A DNA stretch of 64,000 nucleotides from Sarcocystis neurona (lineage: Eukaryota; Apicomplexa; Conoidasida; Eucoccidiorida; Sarcocystidae). The notes beneath the pieces were generated by a model, which saw only the letters and a list, made by a program, of their open reading frames with translations, searched no databases and was not told the DNA's origin. The position numbers and the translations under genes are program-made. This document shows, in pieces, positions 37,201 to 52,100 of the stretch. Location of the stretch: assembly GCA_000727475.1 (NCBI GenBank), contig KL647316.1, positions 1,157,750-1,221,749 of the forward strand, given 5' to 3'. How positions within the stretch are numbered: position 1 is the first letter of the stretch; every line of letters starts with the position of its first letter.

Positions 37201-40200
37201 TATATCGGACCACGTCAGTTTGTTTCTTCAGAATGACCCGACGTTGGTAAGCACACTGCAGCTGCTTCCCCCGCTGCGGTGTACGTACACCCGAGTGTTG
37301 TCGCCGCCGGTCAAACGCCTTTCTCGTGTCACGGCGGCAGTGGAAGAAGAAGCGTCCACTCTCCCTCTGTGTGAGTGTGTGTAATAAGACAGACGAAGGC
37401 AGTGCCGCTCAAATACGTTCTGGGGTATCAGCTTGTTTAGTACGACGCAACTGATGAATGGGTCAAAGAACATGCATGCACAGGTATATGTGTGTGTGCG
37501 CAACACCTACTACAGACGCTCAAAGTAGCGAGCTACTACGTATGCAAGTTTGTGTCTGGGCGGCCTATGTATAGAGAAAATCCTTCTGCACGCGTGTGCG
37601 GCGGCAAATGTATACGCACGTGTACAGATTCGTACACATATATATATAAGTATGTATGTATGTATGTATGTATGTATGTGTACACACACATATGTGTAGT
37701 ACGCAGACGACTGCCTCGGCGTGTTACAGGCAGACACCACTCCCGTCTGCTTCTTTTGCGTCGGCACCTACGTAGCGGGTTTTCCTTTCGAAAGAGAGAG
37801 TCACAATTTCTCTGCCATTTGTATTTGACCGTCCGCTCATGTCTCGTTCCGCTTGTGTACCAAGGCGGACGCGAAGAGATATATATGTAGTTGCGTGTAA
37901 GGAAATGCAGCTACGGCGCCCAGACAAGACGAGAGAACTTGCCTTTCTCTTTTCTTCGCCTAACAGCCTGCCGAGTGGACTACCTGCAGCACGTTGTCTA
38001 CCCCTCTTTAATGCTGTTTCTATGAATACATGTATTCTATGTATGTACGTTTCCGCATATATGGGTGCATATATATAACCAGGTGTATGTGCATGTATGT
38101 CTACGAATATACAGTTCCGTATATGGAAACGTCTATACATCTATGTCTACAACAGTAAATAAACATACATATAGACATGTACATATATGTCTGCATTCAC
38201 ACATCTGTACGTATACGTGTATATATATCTGCAGAAACTACATATATATACATACGAGGTTCCCATGTATGGGGCGGTCGCTCTGCGTCACGGACGACGT
38301 ATACGCATTGCAGGTGAAGCGGGACAGTCAGACGGCCAGCGATGTCTCGCGAATATCCGAGCGATACGTCTACTCCCATTTCGCCTGGCTCGCGTGTATC
38401 TGTCGATAAGCGTGTGCTAGTGGAGCCACTTCCAGAGGGGCCGCCGTGCTGCTTGTGCGGCGCGGACGTGTTGCTGTGTTACTTGCTTCTTCTGCCTGGA
38501 GCAGCTGGACTTTTTTCTTGTCCGTTCGTGGACAGCTACATATGTCTGGCTTCTGCAGTCGGTTGCATTTGTCTCCTTTGTGTACGTTCACGAGAGGATA
38601 AAGAGTTGCAGCGGCAGCCGCGCCCGCGCGCACCAAAGAATTCCATTGTCTGCAGACATTGCGAATTGTTTACATGTATAGGGGGAGACACACGAAAAGG
38701 GAGAGGGAAAAGAGCGAGCAGGACGGTTACTTGTCGGAGATGGACGTAAATCTGTAGAGAGGGAACGCGAGGGAGGCCGCGTTACCTGTGGATGTATACT
38801 ACATACGTATACATTGAAGTGTGTCTATGTATGGCTATGTATCAACGCATGAGTGTATGGCTCTCTCTCTTATATGAATATATGTATATATATGTGTATA
38901 TGTATATATGTGTGTGCATCTGTGTACATACGTGTGTACCGAGGGAGAGAGAGAGAGATTTCCGCAGGGGTGTATATTTGCTATCTGTACGCGGACGCAA
39001 GTATGTGTATGTACGTATTTGTCTCGACTGCTGCTGCGGCTGCTGCTTCGCGGGGAACGTAAGTGCCTTGTCCAGCGTACGGGAGAGCTGGGCAGCTGTG
39101 TCTTTGCTGCTGCCGCGAGCGCGTGTCCGTTGCTGCTCGGCATCCCATACCCACAGCCGAGGTAGTTTTGCTGAAGGAAGCATGCTCCAGGTGTACTACG
39201 TTTGTGCCCCAAGACACAGGTGCACGTGTGTTGTTCCATAGATAGTGCTGCTGTAGAGACGTCCGAGCACACGTGTCTCATCGAGCCGTGCCCTCACGCT
39301 GCTGTTGTGTCAGCGCTGCCGCTTCTGGATGTGCGCCAGCACCGGTGAAGCGCGAGCAGCCCGACAGGAGAAGGCGACACAGAGAAAGACCGGGAGGCTG
39401 TCTCCCGTGTGGGTATATACACTTCATATGCAGGGAATGAAGTGTATGTATGTGTGGATATGTGTGAACTTCTTTGCTGCTGCTGCTGCTGTTGCTGATT
39501 CTACACGCGTTGCCTTGGAGGCTATGCTGAGGCACTGCTGCCTTCTCCGCTGCTTTCTCTGCTGCTGCTGCTGTGATATCTGCCGTCGTAACGCCCCCCT
39601 TCCGGAGAAGGCTAGGTAAAACCCCTAGCCAAAAGCGGAAGATTCTTTGTTCCTGTCCTCCTCTTCACAGCCACCCCGCCCGGTTCGTGGCGCGCATCTA
39701 CCCCTTCTTCGGCTGCTGCTGTGTTGTACTTGTCCCGCGGCTTCCGACGTTCTTCAAGTCCCGCGTCTGTCGGTTCCGCTTCTCTGGGGCCGCCGCTGCT
39801 GCCTGCTGGACGGCTCGTGGTGCTGCGCCTGCTGCTCGATATCTGCAGGTGCTAAAGACCTACGAGCTCCTGCTGCTCTCCACGGTCCACGGCGACTGCC
39901 AGCAGATAATTGCCAAAATTCTGGACATGTCGCAGTCCACACAGGCGAACATTCAAGCGGTCCTTCAGCAGTACGCAGGCGCCGAGGTAATGCTGCTGCA
40001 TGCACGGGTGTCTGGATGACCTTCATTCCCACCCAGCGTTTCAACCTGCGTGAACATGCAAAATCCTCGAAGACAGAAATTACTCGTATACTGTGTCGCG
40101 GCACAGGTGTTCGTCTGATTCTCGTGGCTTATACCGCCCAGTCCTGTCTGTACGTACACCGTCGTTGCGGGGCAGGGCTCTGCTGGTGCCAGAAGCGGCC

Positions 40201-40421
40201 GACGCCTCACACACGTACAGACGAGCAAGGACAACTGCCGCCGCCCATTTAAATACGAAAGTCTGCGGGCACCACCAGCGCTCTACGTGGGGAGAGGCTG
40301 CTGCTTTGTAGGCCCCACAAACACGTACCTCCACACGCACATAGGCGAGCGCATGGATATTCAGGCGCCTGCATGTCGCACGCAGCTCATCGTCCGAGCA
40401 GCACTATGTAAGTTCCCGTCG

Positions 40422-40463
<42 letters not shown>

Positions 40464-43400
40464 ACACACACACACACAAGTGTATGCAGGGAGCCGGTTA
40501 CCAGCCTTCAGACAGAGCTCAACAGCAGCTGCAGTCAAGTGAATCCGTTTTGCATGCGGATCCCTACATACGCACATAGCTGCACCAGGAATATATGAGC
40601 ACCTTCTTTGAGGCGTGTTGTAAGTGTAGTCCTGTACGCAGATACGTCGACCCATAGCCCACTTGCACACGTGGATATATTTCTCTGTACAGAGAGAGAG
40701 AGGGACAGTGGATTTAAAGAGAGGTTCGAGTATATAGAAAGATACTCGAACCTGTGTTTAAAGTCCGCGTTTATGTGGGCGCGTTGCTGTGTAGTGCGTG
40801 GCTGGGGTTGGAGAGTGGACGCCCACGTGGAGAAAGGCGGTCAAGCCGCCACAGGGGGGAACAACGTGGCAGCGAGGCGTCACGATCGGGTGTCTGTACA
40901 CCCGAAGGGGCGCATGCAGTGGGGAGGGGGGGAGTTTCTTCGTGTCCAGGACAGCAGTGATGTTGCGCTGGTGCACACTTTTATAGCTTGCAAGCCTCTG
41001 ACGCACGTGAGCGGCCCGCGCGCGCACCCCACTTGCCAACCTGCCGCTCGGGGTGAACGCATGCGTCCACCGACGGCGCGTAGTGCATGCATCTTCCTTC
41101 ACGGCCGCTGTTGGGCGTTTCTCTCGGTTTATTGACGGACACGGGGGGGGAGTGGCACCGCGACGGTGTCGAGCACCACCTTACATCGGTATTTATGTAG
41201 CTGTACCGCTACACTCTCTATCTGCAACCCTACACATATATACAAATATGTGTCTTCGACAGCACGTCTTATATAGACTCTGTATACACATGCATTTACC
41301 CACTTGTGTATATATGGTTGATATCTTGTGCAACTAACCGCAGCGCTACTCAGTTCAGATCTCAGTATATACGTATATACGTATATATCTGCAGGACATC
41401 TTACAGACGCTCTGTGTATACACATACATTTACCTGCGTACATATATATGGTCGATATCTCGTGTAGATAGCTGTCGCGCTCATCTGTTCAATATCAGTA
41501 TATACTTACGTATGCATGTTATCTGCAGGACATCTTACAGACGATCTGCGCATACACTTGCATTTACCCACCTCTACATGTACATAGGTATACGCGCATG
41601 TGTATACGTGTAGGTCTATAGATGGAGGTTGGTGGCTTTAGTGAGAGAGAACAACCGTATATATCTGTTGTCTCTGTCTGTCGCTAGACCGCTCTCTTCT
41701 CCGGTCGTGTGTCTCCAGGTGTGTGTGCCGTGGCCAGCGCCCGCAAGGTTGAGGGGAGGAAGGCACCCAGGCTGCGACGGACAGACGCTGCCTGTGTATT
41801 GGGCGTTTTCCCAGGCCCGTCTGTAGTTCTCGAAAAAGCGCTTTTTTTCCTTTTGCTCCTGGGCGCATGCGTTACACAGGCGCGCACCGACGTCTCGTGG
41901 ACTTCTCCCGTACACGCGTGAAGTTCTTCGGAAGTTTGTACCTCGTTGTGGATCTCCTGGCAAAAACACCCACATACGTGTGTATAATTTTTTTAACTCC
42001 CGACGTTCCGTTTCGTCATGTTGCGTCTGCGTTCCACCTATCCATATCCATGTAGATATAGGTATATACATTTGTATATATGTGTACAGGAAGACGTGCT
42101 TCTCATATGATCTATAGACGTAAATGCTATGCATACGGGTACAGGGACCCGTGCTTCTCAGAAATTACGTCTGCAGCGTCCTGACCAGGAGACGTGCCTC
42201 ACATTCTCGCAGTGAACTGGTGGAGACATGGATGTATATGTGTATGTGTGAAAACGACGGTGCGACGCACAGGAAGAAGATGGAATTGCGCGGACCCTGA
42301 GCCGGTCGTTGTCGGAAGCAGCAGGTGCTGCGCAGCAGCGTCTGCTGTCTTCCGCTTCTTCGAGAGACGACTCGTTCCTGCAGCCGCAGGAGGAGGAGAG
42401 CGGCCGCCGTGCAGCAGGCGGCGGCGCAGCAAACAAAGAGCTGCAGGAGGAGCTGCAGGCTGCTCGAACTGAGGCCCGTCGACTGAAGACGGCGCTGACG
42501 GAGAGCGAGACGCAGAGAGAGGCGTTGGCCGACCGCGTCAAGCAGCTTGAGAAAGAGAAAAACGAAGAGCAGTCGAGAAGGATTGTCCTCGAGAAGCAGC
42601 TCGAGGCTCGCAGGGACGTCATGCTGGTACCCAACCACGCGCGGCGTATTTGCCGTGCATGCGTCTTCGTAGAGAAGACGGAAGAAGGCACAGCCACCAA
42701 GGGACAGATACACGTGATACATGTAGTACACACGTCGGCTTGCGTAGAGAGCTTCGTCTGTTAAAAATGAATACTACTACTTAGCAGGTGTGCATATGTG
42801 TGTGTCTATATATGGTGTTTCTGTGTGATTCTGTGCGTCGGTCTATATATGTACATCTGCGTGAACGAGGAGATATACGAGCGGCGGCGGCGCCCGAACA
42901 TGTGTTTGTGTAGGTGACCGTGCAGTCGACTTGGGGGGGGGGGGGTCAGGAAACGTCTCTCGAGACGCGCCAGATTCTCCCATGGAGGGTGGACGCACGA
43001 GGCACGTTGGGAAGGCCGGCAAAAACTCACGCAGACACACCCAAGTGTATGGGTTGCGTCTGCAGACGTTTCTATGTATGTGTATGCGTGGGGCAGAGAG
43101 CGGTGCACGTGTAGAAGAAGAGGAGGATAAAGTGGTGACATTAAGCAGAAGGAGAAGAGAGAGAATGCGGACGAGACAAAAGGGTGTGGAGTTTCATACG
43201 TGTGGATACGCGTGCATGCGTTTCCTCGAATTCCTCTGCAGTGTCTGGGGTCACAAGCTGCTGAGTGAACGTGGGGGGGAACGCTGGAAAAAGGGCGGGC
43301 AGGGGGAAACAGCTGTTGTCTTCACAGCGACCAACAGCACACAACGCTTGCGAACGTGTTTTGCATGCTCGCTGCCTACACACATGCGTAAGCGAGGAAT

Positions 43401-45237
43401 GCCCCTACGTCTGTCGCCCTCTTCATATATATGTATGCATGCGTGTACGCATTTGCCTACGTGTGTTCGTAGTCTTCCTCTCGCCTTTCGTACGTAGGGT
43501 GAAAATTTGTGGATGCGTCTTTGTCAAGGGGGGACGTGCCCGTCTGGAAGTGAGAGTGTCTGATTCACCGACTGAAGCGCATGCAGGCGTTCTCGGCATG
43601 CGGAATCTCCGTGTGGGGGCCGGCTGCAATATGCATGCACGTGGAGCGCATGCCGGCCCGTGTGAAAGTGTTCGTCTCCGCGAAACCCTGGAGCAGCTCT
43701 TCACACATGCGCAAGGCTAAAGAGATAAGTACAGAAGCGTAAACTACACACATATATATATGCAAGTAATACATATATGCATGTATATGTGTGCTTCCGT
43801 TATTACTGGCAAGCGGCAGCAGACGACTATCTGCAAGAGGAGCCGTGGGAAGTGGCGAAGAGCACGCGTGAGATGAAGCGGTCGGCTTCCACATGTAGTG
43901 GCGCTTTTGCGTGTCACAGAAAGAGACGGAGACACCCTGTCCCGTCTCGTTTGTCTCCGGTGTGTCTGCGTTTGTGTCCCCGTCTCCGTCTGCCTCTCAG
44001 TTTCTGATGTTCAGGTGAGAGGGATCGTCCCGTCTCGTGTGTGTGTGTGTGTGTGTGTGTCTGCATTTGTGTCTCCGTCTCCCTCTCCCGCAGTTTTTGA
44101 TGCATACGTGAGAGGGACCATCCCGTCTCGTTTGTCTCTGTGTGTGTGTGTGTGTGTCTGCGTTTGTGTCTCCGTCTTCCCCTCTGTCTTATTCTCCAAT
44201 GCACGTGTGTCATCATGCGTCCCCGTGGAAGAAGCACGTGGGAGGGTGTGGGGCTTGGCCTATTCGCCCGAGAGACGAGACGCACGGCGCTGTGCTTCTC
44301 CGCAGGGGTCTGTGTGAAGAAGAGAGCAGCTCTCTTCTTCCCTGCGCGCGCATGCAGAAAACCGTTTTCTTGAGCAGATGGGTGGCAGCAGGTTTTCTGC
44401 TGTGCAGTAGGGGCTCGCTAAGACACCTGCAAGCGGAAGACCGCGGTCGTGAGACGGCGTCGCATGCGCACAGACAGATGCCCACACGCCTTCCGACTTC
44501 CTTCCGTTTTGCTTTGTCCCGCTGGGGGTAGAAGGTTTCCTCGTTTGTGTGAGTGGTGCGCACTGCATGCAGAAAGAATTTTCGGAGCAGCTCGAAGAGT
44601 CCGACAAGCAGCTCGCCAAAGTGAAAAACGAACTCGAGGTACGCAGGACGCGTCTTTTGAAGGGAAGCAGCATCCTGCCGCGACTCTTTCGATCTGCTCG
44701 CTTGCACGCGTGGCGGAGAAAAATAATTGACGCTCCTTGCTGCTGCGTTGACATTCTCATTTTCTTCACACCGTCCCTCTCCCCAAGGCCCTCTCAGACG
44801 GCAGCCAGACTCGTCTCTCTCTGTGTTCATGTAGAAGGGACACTTCCGCTGCAGTCTGCAGCCGTTTGATACACCAGCAGGTTGACCTATCCTCGCGTTA
44901 CATACCGACACCTTACTGCTGCCTTCTCTCTTTAAGAATATATATATATATATATATACAGATACTTGAGCCCTTGTAGAGAGGTGTGTGGGGGTACCAT
45001 ATATATCCCTCCACGCAGCTGTATACACATATATATATATCTTCATAGGTGTATGGATATATATATATATATGCATGCGGGTTAAGATCGGTGTGTGCAT
45101 GTGTGTTTGTATGTCACATCATGTCGCCTTTTCTTTCTCCATGCGTGGACATTGCACAGGGGAAGCGCAGCCGCGATCACACATGTATGTATGTATATAT
45201 ATATATATGTAATTATACGTAAGCGCAACCGTGAACA

Positions 45238-45274
<37 letters not shown>

Positions 45275-48200
45275 GTATGTGTATATGTATGTATTTATGC
45301 GTCTTTGTGTAACGCATGTTTTGACGCGTGTATAGAGACATGATTGAAGTTTACGTACGTGTTTCTCTGCACCTAGAGAAGTTTACGTATGTGTCTTTGT
45401 ACTTCTTAACGTATAGGGATGCACTCTGTGCTGCGTGTATATAGAGGTATATGCGCAACACAAGATTCATCTACAAATAAGTAAAGATCGTAGACCTGCA
45501 TCTTCCAGACATTTGTCCGCACAGGAGCTGCCTCAAGTGATTTTCTAACTTCTTCCGCCACTGCGTTCTCTATCCTGCGTAGCCTACACACAGCCGTACC
45601 TGCAGCCACTGCTCGTTGACAGTCTCTCTCTATATGTACGTAAATTACATATACATATATATATATATATATCCCTCCACGCAGCTATATACACATATAT
45701 ATCTGTATCACTCCACGCAGCGATATATATATATATATATTGTCCTATGTGTACAAAGGTGTTGATACGTACCTGTGTTGGTGAGTTCGTTTCTCGCTTC
45801 TCTCGCTCTTTCTCTGACAATATATATGTATATATGTTGTCCTATGTATAGATAAAGGTGTAGATACGCACCTGTGCTGCGGGGTTCGTTTCTCGTGCTT
45901 TTTCTGTGTGTAGATACGTGTTTGTATATCCAGTATAATGTTCCGCCGTATGGTCTGGCGTACCTTTCTCAAGGAAAGACCAGGGGCCTCGAAGCTCGGG
46001 CCTTCAGAGGAGAAGTTTTTCGTCCTACGTGCTTTTATACGTATGCCTGTTTTAAACTTGTCCGCCGGTGCCGGTTTTTCTCTCTCTGGACCCCGGCGGC
46101 GGCAGCTTGAATTGTTGCACTATACATATGTATACGTAAATGTATAGATATGTATATATCTGTGTTTCTGTAAGATTATAGAGAAGAAGAGATAGATGGA
46201 TAGATGTTGATAGCTACGTATGCCGTTTTTATTTGTGTGACTTCGGTGTACCCCCTACATCCTTACAAGTATCTGTACATCTGTCCGTCTATCTGTCCGT
46301 CTATCTGCTGCTGCTTCTGCTCAAGTCCTGCGCGACGGCATTGCAGCAGCGTACGGGGACGTGTATCTGGTGCTTTGGGGGAGTTGGTGCCTACAGCAGC
46401 AGCAGCAAAGGGAACTCCGGCGCAGTCCGTTTCACAGCAGCTCAGCTGCACCGGTGGAAGCAGCAGCTGCGGCAGCTGAGAGACGCAGCGGCAGCAGCGG
46501 CAGGAAAGAAGAAGAACCGGCGGCAGGAAAGAAGAAGAACCGGCGGCGGTACAGAAGAAGAAGAAACACGAACGGCACCGAAGCAGAAGCAGCAGCGGCA
46601 GCAAAGAAGAAGCAGCACCGGCGGCAAAGAAGAAGCAGCATCGGCAACGAAGAAGAACAGGAAGCAGCAGCAAAGGAGGGGCAGCCTACCAGCCCGGCGG
46701 AGTTAGTGTGCGTGTGGTCTCGGCCGAAGCTTCTTCCCTGCTGTCGCATCATATTGTCGTTTCCTTCTTCTGTTATTCTCCACTTTCAAGTTTCCACGTT
46801 CTGCTCCTTCTCTCTGTTTAGGTCTTCTTCTTCGCTTCTGTTCATATACGCCAGTCCGTACGTCTCCCGTGTCCGCAACAGCAAAGCATGCGTCCATGCC
46901 TTTCCTACAGATCTATGTACGGGTGTGCCGTCTTCTTCATCGCCTTGCCAGGACTTGTCGATGCAGCACATCTCTTTTCGTGGACGACCCTACCTACAGA
47001 TGCATATATATATGTATATATATGTATATGGGTGTACACGTCTATATTATCCATGTGCGGCCAGTCATCGTGGAACGTACATCTGTGATGGTTGTGAGGA
47101 GGTGGGGGCGCATGCGGCTGTGAGAAGGAGCGGCAACCGCGTGGGGGTGTGAGGTGCTGCCATGGCGGGACTCTGCGTTGCTGTTGCTGCAGAAGGAGCG
47201 TCGGGAGAAGAAGAAAGTGGAAGAAAAGGCAAAGGTTCAACTTGATGAGTAAGCCACACGGAAAGCTTGCGCTTCACGGCTGCCCTGGGCTGCACTGCGG
47301 GGTCGCCTCGGGTGTCATGACACCGGAGACAACGCACCTCTTGCCCATGCGAAACGGTGCAGGGGCGTCCCTTTCCGCCCGTCCATCGCCGCTCAGATAT
47401 AAATATATCCTACCATATAAATCTGTATACATATATGTATACGCATATATATATATATGTATGTGTCTGTGGACTTCGCTACCTGTATATTTTATATGAT
47501 ACATATATATATGGACTTATCTCTGTGAATACAGTCTTGTGATATATATACATATACATATTTAAGGATTTCTCCCTCTGTCTGTACTCGTAAGATATAT
47601 GCACATACATATGTATATACATGTGTATGTATATGTGTGGACTTATCTGTCTGTATATTCCCGGTTGACACACATATCTATATATATGTATATATGGTCC
47701 TTTTTTTTCCTGTGTTCATCCGTGTCATATACGGACGTGTCTCTCTGCATATTTTGTATGGTGTATATACATATATATATATATATATGTAGTACGTTTT
47801 CCTTCTGTGTTCACCCGTATCATACATATATATGTATGTTGTGTCCTGTGGCTGAACGGCGTGTTATGGATACAGACTGAAAGACGAAATGGAAGTACTG
47901 AAACAAGAAGCTCGTCGGGTCTCTGTTCTCGAGGTGCACATACAAAATTACAAGAAGAAACTTTCGGAAGTGTCTTCGCTGAAAGAGAAAATAAGTCAGC
48001 TGGAGCTGCAGAACAAGGTAATGGAGCGCGCCTGAAGCGGAGACGCAGCGTGTGGACGCGGGCCCCCGTAGCAGCAGTAGCAGCAGCCTCAGCGGCAGCA
48101 GCAGGAGCCTCAGCAGCAGCAGAAGGTGTGACAAGTAGTGGGTCGCAGCAGTAGCAGAAACTCAGAAAGCGACCTCGCCAGCTCTGCACGAACAAGCAAC

Positions 48201-49115
48201 AGGAGGGGCAGCCACAGCAGCAGCTGCAGCGTCCTTGAAAACCAGCGAGCCTACAGGAAGCGGCAGCAGCAATCAAAGCAGCGGAACGCGTCGACACCCG
48301 CAGCAGCAGCAGCAGCAGAAAATATTTGTCGGCATTCGGGCACTTTGTCTTCCTATAGAATTCATTTGCTGCTCGACAGGAGTCAATCTCCGAGACAGAC
48401 TACACGAGAGCGTAAAACTGGGGAGATCGATCTATCTCTCTCCCCACCATGTACGCGTATATACACCTCGCCATGTACATACCACACACGTATACATACA
48501 CCTGCCTCTATATATATACGTCAATATATATATATATAGGTGAATCCCTCTTTGTCCATCTACTACCCACCTCGCTTTCTCTATCTCTCTCTATATATAT
48601 GTATATAACTTGACCCCATGTTGCATCTCCTACCTACATATATATATATATATACATATATATATACATATATATATATATATGTACCTCTATCGATTTT
48701 CCTCCCTCTGTCTCTCTCTTTGTATATCTATGTATATAACTGGACCCTTCGGTGCATCTCCATTTTGTAAACATATGCATATATATATATATATATATAC
48801 CTGCGTATCTCCCTCTCTCTATATATACATATATATGTATATATGCCTGCAGCCGTCTCTCTGTCTATAACCGGGCTCCTCCGTGCATCTAGCCTGTATA
48901 TATGTGTATATGTATGTATATCTGTCTTCTCATGTATATATATATGTATATATGTTAATGAAGAACTCTTCGTGCGTCTAGCACCCAGGGTTATACGTAT
49001 ACCTATATAGAAACGTAGATATACATATATATACATATAGGTATATAAGGCTACCCAAATGTACATATATGTGTATACATATGTATAGATATGCATGTAT
49101 ATATATATGTGTAAA

Positions 49116-49147
<32 letters not shown>

Positions 49148-52100
49148 CACCTCTATATTTATATAGAAGTATAAATAGATAGATGCGCATATATATATGT
49201 ACATACGTGTATATATGCACATACACGTATATATATGTCTCTACGTCTACGTAAAGGAGTACATTTGGCCTTATGGGGGCCCGTTTGCAGGATGTGTGGA
49301 CTGCATGCGGCTCTGTGGCTTGCTGCAGTCCACACATCCTACATGTGCGTGTGGACGTTATTATCTGCCTGCTTTCCGCGAGAGCGCTTCGGCATCAGGA
49401 GGCTGCTTCTTTTGCATGTGTGGGTCTGCCGGTTTGTTTGTTGCAAACGCCGCATGCACCTGTGCACCTGCGCATCTGTGTATATACAGGCGTATATGGA
49501 CAAGTTGGTGGAGGCAGACGCCGGATCGCTTGGCGCTGCGGGTCTGAGGAAGCAGCTCGACTCCTACAAAAATAGAATTGCCGGTGAGCATCGCTTCCTT
49601 TCCTTTGCCTTCTTCTTCTTCTCCCCCCTTTCCTTCGCACGCCGCTTTTTGTTTGTTATCTTTTCCCTCGCTTTATCTCTGCCTGGAGACGTCACATACA
49701 GCCTTCCTCCACGAGCCGTCCGCAGGGTTCAGCTGCCTCCTGAACCTCGAAGGAGCGCGTGCACTGCATGCGCTGCTGCACCGGCATTTGTGCCGCAGAA
49801 GGTGCTTCGCACATTCCCAAGGGGCAGATATTTGCGCAGAGGACGTCTGGCGAAGAGCTCTCGTTTCTATTTGCAGCTGTTTCTCGTCGCACACACGAGC
49901 CACCGGCGTGGCAGGCGGCAGGAGCCACCGGCGTGGAATGCGGCAGCAGCCGCCTTGCTGCTTCTCATTTGGTCTACTCCTCGTGTGTCTGCCAGCACGT
50001 CTCTTCTTCTCTTCTTCGTATTCTCGACTCTCTCTGTCTCTCTTAATTTGGGAGCCTCGACGCACCCCTTTCTTGGAAGCCTCGGTGAAACTGTCCGTCG
50101 TCTCCGTGTCTCCCGTGTGCCTGCGGCTGGGCTCTTCCGACCGAAGAACGCCTCCCACAAGACTCTTTCCGCCGCTTCTTCGCAGCTTCTCTGGAGTTCC
50201 GGCCCTCTCTCTTCTTCGTTGGTATGTGGCTGCTTCCTGATCTGCGTTTGTTGGTCCTTCGTCCAGACACCGTCGTACAGGTACACCTCCACCCCAGATA
50301 TCCGCACGACCTGCATGCATGCGGGCGTCTACATAGAGACACACACGTACAGACACACACACACACACACACACATATACAGAGACGTAGACATGCATGT
50401 GTGACATACATTATCTGTCTTCACGCGTGTATACGTATAGACGTGTGTAGTACAACACTCCTCATGTAGTTGAGAAACATGTGTGTACCGGCTATGTGTG
50501 TGTGTGTGTGTGCGTGGACGTGAGGACAGAATGCAGCTGTCTCGTCTCGTCCCCGCTCCGGAGGTCTCCGCTTCTCGGGGCGTGCGAGCACGCATGCATG
50601 CGTTCCTACGCACACATACGTACGTGTCTCTCTTGCTGTCTCTCTGTAGCCCTTGCTGTCTCCTCTGCGTCTCTTCCTGTCTCTCGGTAGCCCTTGCTGT
50701 CTCCGCTGCGTCTCCTTCTGTCTCTCCCCCTGTCTTTCTGTCCTTCGTTTCTCCGCCTTCTTCTTCTTCTCCAGGGAGAAGAGACGAATGTCTGGGTGAT
50801 CGGAGGGTGCCCGCATGGGACAGGGATGGGCTCGAGTCACGCGCGTCGCTTGGGGAAGATGGAGGCCTGACGCCTGGGGAGGAAGTAGAGGGGAACGTTG
50901 TGCTCGTGAAGAGCAGACGAGGGAGGGACGCACAGACAGCCGCGGCAATGCGACTGATTTTCAACTCTCCGTGTGCGGTGATTTGTCTGCAGACGCTGAG
51001 GCCCGGGTCAGTGCCGTTACTGCAGAGAAAGAGGCGGCGCAGCAGCTGAAGGAGGAAGCCGAGAAGCAGCTCGGGGATGCTCAGAAGAAATTGTGAGGAA
51101 CTCGCTAACCCTTTCTTCTCTTTTCCTTTGTCAGCAGCAAAACGTCTTCCGTTGCCCTCTGCCTTACACCCAGCCACACGACACGTCGTGTCCTCCCAAT
51201 TTTACATAGCTACATACAAAAGGCACATACATGTAAATTTATATATGCACATATATATATATGATATGTGGGTAGATGTCTTGTACCTGTGTATGCGTAG
51301 TCGATGCTTTACACAGTTATATGTGTGGACGTATTCATGGAGATCCACCTCTGCTTGACGTGCTGCACCCCTACGTGCGCCAGTGTACTCCTATGTGTAT
51401 ATGATCTGTATATATATATATATATAAACGTATGGATACATATATATATATATAAAAGGCTAAGGCGTGAAACATCGGGGGGGGAGGGGGGGTGACGCTA
51501 CTGCGGCAGTATATGCGCGTGCAGGGGTGGTGGTGCGCCCGGACAGCGTCGACCGGAAGGAGGTTGACGCGACGTTCTCTCTTCCTGCGTCTTTGTGTGT
51601 GGGCATGCGCGTCAGCGCATGCACGTCAGAGAGACCACGCGAGCGACTGCGCCACCGCGCATGCGTGCGAGAGGCTGCTTCACCGCACATGCGCGCGACA
51701 GACTGCTTCACCGCGCATGCACTGGTTGCCTTTTTTGCGCTGCAGATGGAGAGAAGGAGCCTTTTTGTGTTGGTCGCATGTGGACGACGCGTCCAGGTCG
51801 ATCCTTGCATGAAGAGTCTCTGCGGTGCTCCTTGTCCCCTCATTTGATTCGTTCCGGTCGTTGTACCTGCGGCAGAGAAGATATAAGACGTGCCCCGCAG
51901 CAACCCCGCCCTTCCTGTACACGTGCAGCGAGAGAATAGATAGATACGCAGGGACTGGTGAGAGAAACGGCGCCAAGTGAAGGACATGTGTGGGGGCCCT
52001 CGGGGAAGTGCCGCATCTGTGAGCGCGCGTGTTTGACGTGTTCGCTGCCACAATGCTTGTGAACGCGCTAACCGCGCGTGCTGCATGCGTGGCCACCTTG

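Noticed and set aside
40485..40560. Frame [19 protein letters not shown] after a CAG, next to the (CA)n tract
   Set aside because: The donor phase does not fit HOOK exon 5, and the family needs no residues here.
42158..42733. Two long minus-strand frames (about 190 aa)
   Set aside because: They are the antisense of HOOK exon 5, where high GC and CAG-type codons suppress stops.
43806..43873. Frame reading [19 protein letters not shown] with a GTGAGA donor, as a HOOK exon
   Set aside because: It needs phase 1 at both ends, while the neighbouring HOOK exons are phase 0.
50483..51049. 188-aa plus-strand frame before HOOK exon 10
   Set aside because: Mostly CTCTCTGTC repeat translated as Ser/Leu/Val/Cys; it lies in an intron and runs in a different frame from the exon.
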